Below, piece by piece: positions 1 to 5,646 of a stretch of DNA of 22,642 nucleotides. This DNA is from a virus, in the IMG/VR virus record IMGVR_UViG_3300042560_000787, positions 1 to 22,642 of that record. One strand, given 5' to 3'. Numbering within the stretch: the first letter of the stretch is position 1; each line of letters opens with the position of its first letter. The notes below the pieces were generated by a model. That model made no database searches. It was not told the DNA's origin and worked only from the letters and a program-made list of their open reading frames with translations. A program made the position numbers and the translations under genes.

Positions 1-6
1 TGACAT
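1..6 (-). CDS. Possible start of a further early gene (cut by window edge)
   Basis: An ATG at base 6 on the minus strand follows the stop of the 48-residue gene by two bases, continuing the tight run of small early genes. Only two codons (Met-Ser) are inside the window, so nothing can be said about the product. The upstream GGAG within the previous gene could act as a weak ribosome binding site. Confidence 0.25.
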
Positions 7-8
7 AG

Positions 9-155
9 CTATACACGCTCCACGCTAAGAACAACCTCTCGCTTAGGACAAGCAGAGAACTTGGTTACAGCTTGAATAGGGGTGTAACCCCGCTCATAGG
101 CGTAGTGAACGCGCTTATCGTCGTTGTAACGCCACGCAATACGAAACTTAAACAT
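9..155 (-). CDS. Small early protein, 48 aa, unknown function
   Basis: A 48-residue ORF begins MFKFRIAWRYNDDKR and ends LSVERV. A strong Shine-Dalgarno (GAGGGGG, about 7 bases before the ATG) decides the start. The product is basic and aromatic-rich, with no signal peptide or membrane segment. It lies 14 bases after the stop of the preceding 51-residue gene and is followed almost at once by another ATG, so it is part of the early operon. I do not recognise the family. Small early proteins at this place in T7-like phages often modulate host enzymes, but that is general knowledge and not evidence for this protein. Confidence 0.65.
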   Translation of the reverse strand: MFKFRIAWRYNDDKRVHYAYERGYTPIQAVTKFSACPKREVVLSVERV

Positions 156-169
156 TATGGTTCCCCCTC

Positions 170-325
170 TTAGTACTCAACCTTGATGGATTGCGGGACT
201 GATACCCGAATACAACTACCCTCACGCTCAAGTTCCGCCTGAAGAAGTTCTTCGATCCACTCGGCTAACTCAAAGGAATCGATGGGGTCGTAAGAAAGAA
301 CCTCTACATTGATCGTGTACTTCAT
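170..325 (-). CDS. Small early protein, 51 aa, unknown function
   Basis: A 51-residue acidic ORF begins MKYTINVEVLSYDP and ends SVPQSIKVEY. The start is supported by GGAGAG about 6 bases upstream. The pattern is a beta-strand (YTINVEVL), a helix (residues about 17-35, rich in Leu and Glu) and a second strand (CIRVSV), which suggests a compact alpha/beta fold. It follows a hairpin at 347-370 after the metallopeptidase gene. I do not recognise the family. Confidence 0.65.
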   Translation of the reverse strand: MKYTINVEVLSYDPIDSFELAEWIEELLQAELEREGSCIRVSVPQSIKVEY

Positions 326-342
326 GGTGACTCTCCATAGAG

Positions 343-370
343 AAAAGCACGGACAGTCTCCCGTCCGCGC
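343..370 (-). terminator. Hairpin with U-tract after the metallopeptidase gene
   Basis: On the minus strand GCGCGGAC pairs with GTCCGTGC (8 bp including one G-U wobble) around the loop GGGAGACT, followed by TTTTCTC. It sits between the stop of the peptidase gene (393) and the ATG of the 51-residue gene (325). It could be a weak intrinsic terminator, or an RNase III processing site of the kind found between T7 early genes. Confidence 0.5.
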
Positions 371-392
371 TGATGATAGTTTGAATTGTTGC

Positions 393-1310
393 TTACCTTA
401 TGTAGAACACTTCACTGAGGAATTGTTCTTCGTCATACCCAAGACGATCTAGGATATCCGCAGCAATGTCAGGGTATTGCTTGACCAATGACGCAAGATC
501 ACCGTACTGGCACTTGATGTAGTCATCGCTGTATAGATCATACGTCTTGCGCCAGTTGTAACCATAGTCTACGTCATCTTCCCCAGCTTTGCGGGAGACA
601 ACCAGCTTAGTTGTGTCAAGGTCACACAGCTCTTGGAACAGGCTGTCCAAGAACCACATATCAAGGCACTCATTAGGACCATGCGCCCCCTCGTAACCCA
701 CCGACAAGTTAGTGCACTCAGCAATCAAGTCAGTGTAGTTTGCGGTATCGGTGAAGATACCATTAGGGCTGGCGGTGAAGCCGGTCAGTTGTTCAGCAAG
801 TGAAGCAGCGAAGGCATCGCTACAGCATCGCACCCCTTGATGGGTGATGATGTCACCCGTGCCTTTGCGATCCAGTGCGATTGCTATATCGATACCCTGA
901 AGATACTCGGGGTTTTCCTTAGCGATAGCCCTAGACCCAATGCCCCCGACTTCTTCCCCACGATGGAAGATGTAAAGCCCTGGGATTCCAAAGGTAATCA
1001 TCTGGTGCATAAGCCAGACACCAGCTGTGTCGTCTGCACCAAGGCAGTTAGACTTACTACCAGGGGCTAGCGCAACAAGACCATCAACAGCAGTGATGAG
1101 TTGCTTGCCTTCCTCACGATGCACAGTGTCAGTGTGGCAAGACCACATGACATTTGAGGAGCCTATGCTGATGATGAGGTTTCCCTCCTCGTCTACATAG
1201 GGATCAAGCGGCATGAGGAAGCGATTGATAAACTTCTCCTCGGTGCGCGATGCGTGAGGACGGCGATAGCGCAGCATGTCGAGAAGCAAGGCATGGTCAG
1301 GAGTACGCAT
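393..1310 (-). CDS. M20/M28-like zinc metallopeptidase, phage-encoded
   Basis: This 305-residue protein has the full order of metal-ligand motifs of co-catalytic zinc peptidases (M20/M28/M42 clan). They are SCHTDTVH (H59, D61), LGADDTAG (bridging D93), RGEEVGG (general base E119, ligand E120), IALDRKG (D147) and EGAHGPNE (H210). In the families the HxD and the bridging Asp bind two zinc ions and the first Glu activates water for aminopeptidase, carboxypeptidase or deacylase chemistry. No signal peptide is seen, so it should act in the host cytoplasm. The ATG overlaps the end of the zinc-ribbon gene by 14 bases and has GGAGG six bases upstream inside that gene, so the two are translationally coupled. 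The C-terminal 70 residues (after about 235) are acidic and Tyr/Asp-rich and do not match the core. The substrate is unknown. The assignment to the clan is strong, to a family weak. Confidence 0.85.
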   Translation of the reverse strand: MRTPDHALLLDMLRYRRPHASRTEEKFINRFLMPLDPYVDEEGNLIISIGSSNVMWSCHTDTVHREEGKQLITAVDGLVALAPGSKSNCLGADDTAGVWLMHQMITFGIPGLYIFHRGEEVGGIGSRAIAKENPEYLQGIDIAIALDRKGTGDIITHQGVRCCSDAFAASLAEQLTGFTASPNGIFTDTANYTDLIAECTNLSVGYEGAHGPNECLDMWFLDSLFQELCDLDTTKLVVSRKAGEDDVDYGYNWRKTYDLYSDDYIKCQYGDLASLVKQYPDIAADILDRLGYDEEQFLSEVFYIR

Positions 1311-2640
1311 GATCGGCCTCCACAGTTACAACTTCCTCTTCACCGGCTTCCTCAGCAGCCTTCTCCGCTGCTTTCTCCTCAGCCTCATCCGTTGTTAGAT
1401 AGACACCATCGTCTTCGTCATAGACGAAATCATGCGAGCAAGACTCACAGACTGTGGTGCCAGAAGTGGTGGTACCCACAATCTCAGACTCGTACCAGTA
1501 GTACTCACCGCACTCATCGCAGAAGTACACTCGACCACGATCAACGCAGCTTTCGCAGACTACGTAACCATCGTGGGTGTGGACATGGCTAGTGCTGTCG
1601 CTGTACGCATCTCCGCAGCAATCGCAAGTGAACGCACCACTAGCGTAGCAGCTATGGCAAATCTCTTCTTCAGAGTCATAAAGCCAATAACCGTCACCCT
1701 CATCGAAGTGTTCACCACACCACGGGCAGCAGTGACCCTTATCAGCATAGCCGCCCGTGTTCTGGACCTGTAGATGACCAGACCCAAGGACAAGCCAGTC
1801 CTTACCGTTGCATCGTTCAATAGACGCTTCTTCGATCCAGTCAATATACGGGCAGACGTAATGACCACGATGCTCAATGGCTTGGAGATGTGCGCCTTCG
1901 AAGCCACCTTCATGATATCCCATACCTTCTAGGTGCTTGAGCAAACGCACGGCATCCCCGTAGATGCGCCCATAGATAGACTCGTCTTCCCAGATGAGTG
2001 CCCGTGCTGTTACATCGCCTTCTTCATCCACAAGAACAGCGAGGGAGAGATCGGAGTCGCCATAGATAGCCACAGGGTGGACAGGGCTATCGTAGCTGCG
2101 TGCCTCCTTAGACATGCAAGACGATGGGCCGTTGATGTAAGCGTGGATGATATCCTCGGATGACCGAAGGATCTTGAAGGAACTGGCGTTATCAAACTCA
2201 GCGCAGAAAGACGCAATGGTAGCGTCACTGATGAGATCACCATAGAATTTCTTCAAGTAGCGCCCAGGCGAGACAACAATTTGCCTATCCGCTGCGCCGT
2301 ATTCTTCATCCGGGGTATACGCGACCTTGTTCTTGTTGCCTTGTGCAATGTGAACAAAGTGATCCTTGTATTCACGCACAAATCGGCTGGCTGTAGTGTA
2401 GTTGCTAGGCTGAGTGAACAGATCAAGACTGGCCCAGGGCACAGGCTCATAGTTCCCATTGTCAAAGCGCCCTTGCTCACGCTCACGCCAGTCAATAATA
2501 GGCTTCTCCTTACGCTTTTGGATACGCGAGAAAGACGCAGCTTGCTTGTTGATGAAGCGCACAATAGCAGCAGCATCTTCCGAGACTTCAAAAGAGGCGA
2601 AGCGACAAGCCACTTCCCCATTGGTGACAACATCAAACAT
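1297..2640 (-). CDS. Early protein with three tandem zinc ribbons
   Basis: This 447-residue protein has six CxxC knuckles: C305/C308, C328/C331, C339/C342, C362/C365, C374/C377 and C398/C401. They fall naturally into three consecutive zinc ribbons, followed by an acidic, Glu/Ala-rich tail (about 404-447). The N-terminal 290 residues form a separate domain with a basic stretch near residues 39-55 and a conserved-looking GPSSCMS segment (171-177). I do not recognise the N-terminal domain. Zinc ribbons of this spacing usually bind nucleic acid or protein partners, so a role in host takeover is inference. The start has a strong GAGGAG 8 bases upstream. The 3' end overlaps the metallopeptidase gene by 14 bases, which points to coupled expression. 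Confidence 0.75.
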   Translation of the reverse strand: MFDVVTNGEVACRFASFEVSEDAAAIVRFINKQAASFSRIQKRKEKPIIDWREREQGRFDNGNYEPVPWASLDLFTQPSNYTTASRFVREYKDHFVHIAQGNKNKVAYTPDEEYGAADRQIVVSPGRYLKKFYGDLISDATIASFCAEFDNASSFKILRSSEDIIHAYINGPSSCMSKEARSYDSPVHPVAIYGDSDLSLAVLVDEEGDVTARALIWEDESIYGRIYGDAVRLLKHLEGMGYHEGGFEGAHLQAIEHRGHYVCPYIDWIEEASIERCNGKDWLVLGSGHLQVQNTGGYADKGHCCPWCGEHFDEGDGYWLYDSEEEICHSCYASGAFTCDCCGDAYSDSTSHVHTHDGYVVCESCVDRGRVYFCDECGEYYWYESEIVGTTTSGTTVCESCSHDFVYDEDDGVYLTTDEAEEKAAEKAAEEAGEEEVVTVEADHAYS

Positions 2641-2692
2641 GACACTTCTCCTCTAGTAAGCCTTACGCAAGCGCAAGGCAGTAGACAAAGAA

Positions 2693-2773
2693 CTAGCGCG
2701 TAAGCACTTGGACAAGCCAAAGGCTAGACGCGATGATTGTTATGTAGATTGAGAAGACCAAAGCCTTGCCCAT
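2693..2773 (-). CDS. Putative 26-aa single-span membrane peptide
   Basis: A micro-ORF of 26 residues (MGKALVFSIY...VQVLTR) is almost entirely one hydrophobic helix with a Lys near the N-terminus and a terminal Arg. Its ATG overlaps the stop of the preceding 30-residue ORF in a TGATG, the usual sign of translational coupling. The same frame can be extended upstream to a TTG at 2881 (62 residues). I prefer the short version because the strong ribosome binding site serves the other frame. The function is unknown. Small membrane peptides are common in T7-like early regions. Confidence 0.45.
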   Translation of the reverse strand: MGKALVFSIYITIIASSLWLVQVLTR

Positions 2774-2865
2774 CAGCGAAACCTGGTAATGGTGACGACA
2801 GGACGGCGGCGAAGAAGCCACAAAGCATGGCGGAGTTCTTCTGTTAGGATACGGATTGCGAGCAT
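2773..2865 (-). CDS. Putative 30-aa basic early peptide
   Basis: A 30-residue ORF (MLAIRILTEELRHALWLL, then an Arg-rich end) is preceded by GAGGAGTGACCACA, nearly identical to the ribosome binding sites of the neighbouring early genes at 3081 and 3364. That makes translation likely despite the size. The N-terminal 18 residues would form an amphipathic helix, followed by RRRPVVTITRFR. Its stop overlaps the start of the 26-residue membrane peptide. I do not recognise the family. Confidence 0.5.
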   Translation of the reverse strand: MLAIRILTEELRHALWLLRRRPVVTITRFR

Positions 2866-2877
2866 TGTGGTCACTCC

Positions 2878-3081
2878 TCAAAGGGAAGGATCATCAAACA
2901 AGACACGCCCTGGAACAGTTTCTTCAATGAGAAGAACAAGTTCTTCCAATTGAGACACAGCAAGAAAGGTGTCTTCATTCGGGTGGGGATCATCCGCCAT
3001 GTCTTCGCAATCAAGCGACAAGACACAATGCAGGGTGCGGATTTGTTCGATGGTAAGCATGAGTGCAATTTTCTCAGACAT
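2878..3081 (-). CDS. Small acidic early protein, 67 aa
   Basis: A 67-residue acidic protein begins MSEKIALMLTIEQIRTLH and is predicted mostly helical, with two leucine-rich helices (about 8-24 and 40-56). The start is supported by GAGGAGTACCTACC directly before the ATG. It is followed within 12 bases by the 30-residue micro-ORF and preceded by a hairpin (3117-3140). Negatively charged small proteins in the first part of a T7-like early region can be anti-restriction DNA mimics (such as T7 Ocr), but this is much shorter and I see no specific similarity. The function is unknown. Confidence 0.65.
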   Translation of the reverse strand: MSEKIALMLTIEQIRTLHCVLSLDCEDMADDPHPNEDTFLAVSQLEELVLLIEETVPGRVLFDDPSL

Positions 3082-3116
3082 GGTAGGTACTCCTCTGGTT
3101 TAACATAGGTTTACTT

Positions 3117-3140
3117 AAGGGTAGCCTCTCGACTACCCTT
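3117..3140 (-). promoter_or_regulatory. Early intergenic hairpin (putative RNase III site)
   Basis: AAGGGTAG and CTACCCTT form a perfect 8-bp stem around an 8-base loop between the 71-residue and 67-residue early genes. There is no U-tract on the minus strand, so a processing site or mRNA-stabilising end is more likely than a terminator. The bases just downstream (AAGTAAACCTATG) closely match those after the hairpin at 3401-3436. Confidence 0.5.
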
Positions 3141-3148
3141 TGGAAAAC

Positions 3149-3364
3149 CTACACAAAGAAACGCTTTGCATGTTCGATAGCAGTTTCATGCCTACGTTCA
3201 ATGCTGGTGCCCCACCAATCAGGATCGGTGGTGAAACCATCACGTTCCAAGGCAGACTGCGCTTTGGCCATTTCTTTAGGGCAGATGAATTGAAGCAGAA
3301 GGGTTTGACCAGTCACATCACCGTCATCAGGCCAGACTTTGAGAGTGTATAAACGATCAAACAT
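3149..3364 (-). CDS. Small early protein, 71 aa, unknown function
   Basis: A 71-residue protein begins MFDRLYTLKVWPDDGD. A ferredoxin-like alternation of strand, helix and strand is plausible: TLKVW, then a helix about residues 30-42, and a WWGTSIERRHETA segment near the end. No membrane segment is seen. The start is decided by GAGGAGTAACCACC before the ATG. It lies between two hairpins. I do not recognise the family. Confidence 0.65.
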   Translation of the reverse strand: MFDRLYTLKVWPDDGDVTGQTLLLQFICPKEMAKAQSALERDGFTTDPDWWGTSIERRHETAIEHAKRFFV

Positions 3365-3400
3365 GGTGGTTACTCCTCGCGTTGAACTAAAGGTTTACTC

Positions 3401-3436
3401 TAGGGGACACAATACCCTTTGGTATGGCATCCCCTA
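3401..3436 (-). promoter_or_regulatory. Early intergenic hairpin with symmetric internal loop
   Basis: The outer stem TAGGGGA/TCCCCTA (7 bp) and inner stem ATACC/GGTAT (5 bp) are separated by a 4x4 internal loop (CACA opposite GGCA) and closed by CTTT. A stem with a central internal bulge is typical of T7 early RNase III sites. It lies between the 173-residue gene (stop at 3447) and the 71-residue gene (start at 3364). It is followed on the minus strand by GAGTAAACCTTTAG, which resembles the sequence after the 3117-3140 hairpin. Confidence 0.55.
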
Positions 3437-3446
3437 TGGTAAGCAT

Positions 3447-3968
3447 TTAGGCAGCCTTAGCCTTTTTGCTGGCGACTGCATCGGCAATCTTGTTGTTAGT
3501 CATGAGGAAGGCAATCAGGTCCTCATTCCTGATTTCCTGTCCTTCCTGGGCAATATCCTGTGCCATAGCAGCCTTGGTAAGAACCTTGAGGATATCGATG
3601 GGCGAGAGGTTCAAATTCTCCGCCTTGGCGTCCCACCACATAGTCTTAGTGGCGTACTCCATATCCCAGTCGGCGTCTGTCCGATCCTTTTTAAGACCAA
3701 ACACCTTATCCTTGCCGTTCACACTGAAGGCATCCTTGGCACCCTTGGCATCCTTCTCGGACAACGGAGCCGCGTTGAACAACCAAGCCTTAAGGCTGGA
3801 ACGATTAGCACCAGCGCCCACCGCGTCGAACAAACGCGAGAGCAACGAGGCATCGCCATGATCCTTGGCATGAGCGAGAGCGAGGAGGCCAATTTCCTGC
3901 ACATTGGCGCGGAAAGTGGTGGCGGACTTCTTCAAACCAGCGATCTTATTGATGATGTTAGCGGACAT
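3447..3968 (-). CDS. First early protein after the leader, 173 aa, phage hypothetical
   Basis: A 173-residue Ala/Lys-rich protein begins MSANIINKIAGLKKSATTF and ends ASKKAKAA. It is predicted mostly helical, with a central KxWLFNAAPLS segment and a WDMEYATKTMWWDAK segment. The middle part (ALAHAKDHGDASLLSRLFDAV) resembles a hypothetical-protein family I have seen in several unrelated phages, so the gene is probably real and mobile among phages. I cannot name a function. The start has AAGGAG about 7 bases upstream. It is the first convincing minus-strand gene after the large non-coding region, the position of T7 gene 0.3. Confidence 0.75.
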   Translation of the reverse strand: MSANIINKIAGLKKSATTFRANVQEIGLLALAHAKDHGDASLLSRLFDAVGAGANRSSLKAWLFNAAPLSEKDAKGAKDAFSVNGKDKVFGLKKDRTDADWDMEYATKTMWWDAKAENLNLSPIDILKVLTKAAMAQDIAQEGQEIRNEDLIAFLMTNNKIADAVASKKAKAA

Positions 3969-4025
3969 GATGTTTCTCCTTGGCGCTTAATCGATGCGCC
4001 GATTGTGTAGACCATCCACACATGA

Positions 4026-4055
4026 AAGCGCCTTAAGGTGTCCCCTAAGGCGCTT
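4026..4055 (-). promoter_or_regulatory. Perfect 10-bp hairpin in the early leader
   Basis: AAGCGCCTTA and TAAGGCGCTT are perfectly complementary around the 10-base loop AGGTGTCCCC, about 58 bases before the ATG of the 173-residue gene. Only three Ts follow on the minus strand, so a processing site (like the T7 R0.3 site) fits better than a terminator. The arms contain the CCTTAAGG/CCTAAGG core also seen in the 5647-5705 repeat cluster. Confidence 0.5.
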
Positions 4056-4542
4056 GATATCTATGGATGTTGGATTCCGTTAAGTGATACACGGTTTTCT
4101 TGTACCCTAGCTATTTTCCTCTATCCCCTTGGTTCACCCTGCATCCCCCGTATTTCGTGGCACATGCTCTCGCATCACCAGTCACCAAAGGATTTTTCGC
4201 TGCTTCTATGTATGCCGTGTATGCCGTTACCAGCCTGAAGCCTCGCGCAAGCTACCATCATGTGATGTTATGCCGTCAGCGTTTCACCCTGATTAATGGA
4301 CATAGGCTTGCGCCACTAAGACCACCATTTGAGGACTACTTTACCAACCACAGGTACACCCAAGGATATTCGAGTATATTTGCTAGGTCGTTTTCACACT
4401 GTTACCAGTGCAAGGGTTTACGTACCCTTCCAGCGTCATGTGATTGACTGGGTGCGGCGGGATTCCCCTCTACCGCTTGACCTACCCTAATCCCCTAGCC
4501 TCTACCCTTCCCCTTCGGTACTAAGGCGCTTTGCTAGGCTTT

Positions 4543-4583
4543 CCTGCCCATTTGCTGGGCGGGTAGTAGTCCGACACTCGGAC
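4543..4583. repeat. Two adjacent hairpins in the leader
   Basis: CCTGCCCA/TGGGCGGG (8 bp with one wobble, loop TTTGC) spans 4543-4563. GTCCGA/TCGGAC (6 bp, loop CAC) follows directly at 4569-4583. Neither has a U-tract on either strand. They are structural elements of unknown role in the leader or terminal region. Confidence 0.45.
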
Positions 4584-4705
4584 CATCAATCACATGCTAG
4601 ATTGTACCGCTACACCTACAGGCTTCCGGCATCACCGGGGCGAACCTTAGGGGCGTCATATTGTGTTGCTCTCGCTCTCTATTCACCTATCCCTTCCTTT
4701 GAGGC

Positions 4706-4729
4706 TGGGGGACGGACCTCCCGCCCCCA
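4706..4729. repeat. Strong GC hairpin
   Basis: TGGGGG-A-CGG pairs with CCG-CCCCCA around the loop ACCTC, giving nine base pairs with one bulged A. No U-run follows on either strand, so it is not a standard terminator. It is the most stable short hairpin in the leader region. Confidence 0.45.
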
Positions 4730-4875
4730 AGGCTGTATATGGATGAACTGCCATCAATCAGCAATCCAAAGGTAAGGATTACGGTATGGGAAGGGTAACG
4801 AAAAAAATGCAGCCTATGACTTCAGGGTAGGTTTTAAGGGGCATTTCCCTACCCCAAGGTGTGGTTAGGTCAATC

Positions 4876-5193
4876 ATGCTGATATTCATTTGGTTGTATA
4901 AGTCAAAAATGACCATACAACCCAACACCTTGGAAACCATAGGTAACCTATTGATTTCTCAGGGTATATTAGATGATTTTCTAGCTTATGAAAAAAGATG
5001 TGATGATGATTATGATAGTGTTTTCAATGGTTTAGGTGGGTTTGTGGCTTGTGCCATATGGTGGCATGACCGTGCCACTATATGGATGCTAGTGGTTCCC
5101 CTCGGGATGCCCTGGGATAGCCTCGGGATGCCTTCAGGATTGCTTAGGGGCTATGACCAAAAAAGATGGCAGAACACAAACAGAGGGAAGTGA
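4876..5193 (+). CDS. Lone plus-strand ORF, about 105 aa, doubtful
   Basis: This is the only protein-like ORF on the plus strand. It can start at a GTG (4861), at ATG 4876 (weak AGG 6 bases upstream) or at ATG 4909 (no ribosome binding site). The N-terminal half (LETIGNLLISQGILDDFLAYEKRC split by a helix-like pattern, then DDDYDSVF and a GGFVACAIWW hydrophobic patch) looks protein-like. The C-terminal third is built from a repeated LGMP unit encoded by the 21-base tandem repeat. It overlaps the AT-rich island where early minus-strand promoters would be expected. It may be a moron gene or a chance ORF in promoter DNA. I favour chance slightly. Confidence 0.3.
   Translation: MLIFIWLYKSKMTIQPNTLETIGNLLISQGILDDFLAYEKRCDDDYDSVFNGLGGFVACAIWWHDRATIWMLVVPLGMPWDSLGMPSGLLRGYDQKRWQNTNRGK
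4879..4906 (-). promoter_or_regulatory. Candidate sigma70 early promoter
   Basis: On the minus strand TTGACT (5 of 6 to the -35 consensus) lies 16 bases before TATCAG (4 of 6 to the -10 consensus), in the AT-rich island upstream of the early genes. A second, weaker pair (TTTTCA, 17 bases, TAATAT) lies at 4966-4994. Clustered host promoters at the left end are known in T7. Here the match is modest and the assignment leans on position. Confidence 0.35.
4966..4994 (-). promoter_or_regulatory. Weaker candidate early promoter
   Basis: TTTTCA and TAATAT are separated by 17 bases on the minus strand, each matching the sigma70 hexamer at four of six positions. It lies about 90 bases upstream of the 4879-4906 candidate, within the same AT-rich island. 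It could be one of a promoter series, or just AT-rich sequence. Confidence 0.25.
5100..5141. repeat. Two-copy 21-base tandem repeat
   Basis: CCTCGGGATGCC occurs at 5100-5111 and again at 5121-5132, the starts 21 bases apart, with partly similar tails (CTGGGATAG and TTCAGGATT). It keeps frame within the doubtful plus-strand ORF, giving two LGMP units. Confidence 0.6.
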
Positions 5194-5200
5194 TAGTGAC

Positions 5201-5312
5201 CGTCCCCCGGCAATCCCCAGGTTCCCCCCTCGGTCTACCTCATGTTTCCCCAAGGGATATGATATTCAATCATGGGCAAGCTATTGATATCCTTGGGTTT
5301 TCTTGGGGGACG
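5201..5312. repeat. Nested long-range inverted repeat
   Basis: The outer arms CGTCCCCC (5201-5208) and GGGGGACG (5305-5312) enclose inner arms CCCAAGG...ATAT...CAAT (5249-5270) and ATTGATATCCTTGGG (5283-5297). The left inner arm is interrupted by a G and by a GATATT insertion. The whole could extrude as a cruciform or fold as a long RNA stem. Its position in the probable terminal region suggests a role in processing concatemers, but that is inference. Confidence 0.45.
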
Positions 5313-5428
5313 TGACAGATGATGTGACAAATCCAGGGGATCGTTGGGGATAAAGCTAGTGATCTAGTAGGCTAGTCGAAAGGTGGGCTAAGGGGGAAAC
5401 TGCTCTCCGCCCTCTGCGCTATACCTCT

Positions 5429-5554
5429 TCAGATTTTTCCTACAAAATATTCAGGGTATGACCAGTAGAAGTATGAACTCAAGGACCCCGTCAGACACGC
5501 ATGGTATCCCCTAAGGACCCCTATGGTTTCCCATGCCATAACTGACCGAGCCAT
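5429..5554 (-). CDS. Putative 41-aa protein in the terminal region
   Basis: A short minus-strand ORF begins MARSVMAWETIGVLRGYHA and ends YPEYFVGKI. It is preceded by AGGAGAGG five bases before the ATG, the best ribosome binding site in this gene-poor region. The product is aromatic-rich (five Tyr, two Phe, two Trp) with no clear membrane helix. It lies just beyond the repeat cluster at 5647-5705, so it could fall within the terminal redundancy, as do very small genes in some phages. The function is unknown and reality uncertain. Confidence 0.4.
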   Translation of the reverse strand: MARSVMAWETIGVLRGYHACLTGSLSSYFYWSYPEYFVGKI

Positions 5555-5646
5555 GTATCCCTCTCCTGAGGAACCCATATAGATACCCTACGTTCCCATA
5601 CGGTAACCACACAGTTAACCTTAATATACATACTACACATTTAAAA

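Larger units (their letters stand above)
4056..5428. other. Gene-poor region: probable joined genome ends and early leader
   Basis: No convincing minus-strand gene is seen over about 1.4 kb, exceptional in this otherwise packed genome. The stretch holds many GC-rich hairpins (4543-4563, 4569-4583, 4706-4729), a nested inverted repeat (5201-5312), a 21-base imperfect tandem repeat (5100-5141) and an AT-rich island (about 4870-5040). It lies exactly between the last late gene and the first early gene. In T7-like phages that is where the two terminal repeats meet once a linear genome has been assembled as a circle. The plus-strand ORFs near 4038-4447 look like chance. The exact ends cannot be read from one copy of the sequence. 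Confidence 0.6.

Noticed and set aside
1560-1913. 117-codon minus-strand ORF inside the zinc-ribbon gene
   Set aside because: It overlaps the well supported zinc-ribbon frame entirely, has no ribosome binding site and shows shadow-like composition.
4373-4378. TATACT hexamer on the minus strand as a -10 box
   Set aside because: No acceptable -35 hexamer lies 15-19 bases upstream and there is no extended -10.
4038-4447. Two plus-strand ORFs of 66 and 115 codons
   Set aside because: The sequences are Pro/Cys/His-rich without protein-like pattern, lack ribosome binding sites and overlap each other. They look like chance frames in non-coding DNA.
4565-4622. tRNA-like pattern on the minus strand with a possible GAT anticodon
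   Set aside because: The T-loop consensus is absent (five-base loop), the anticodon stem has a mismatch and the acceptor arms match poorly. I regard it as chance folding in a hairpin-rich region.
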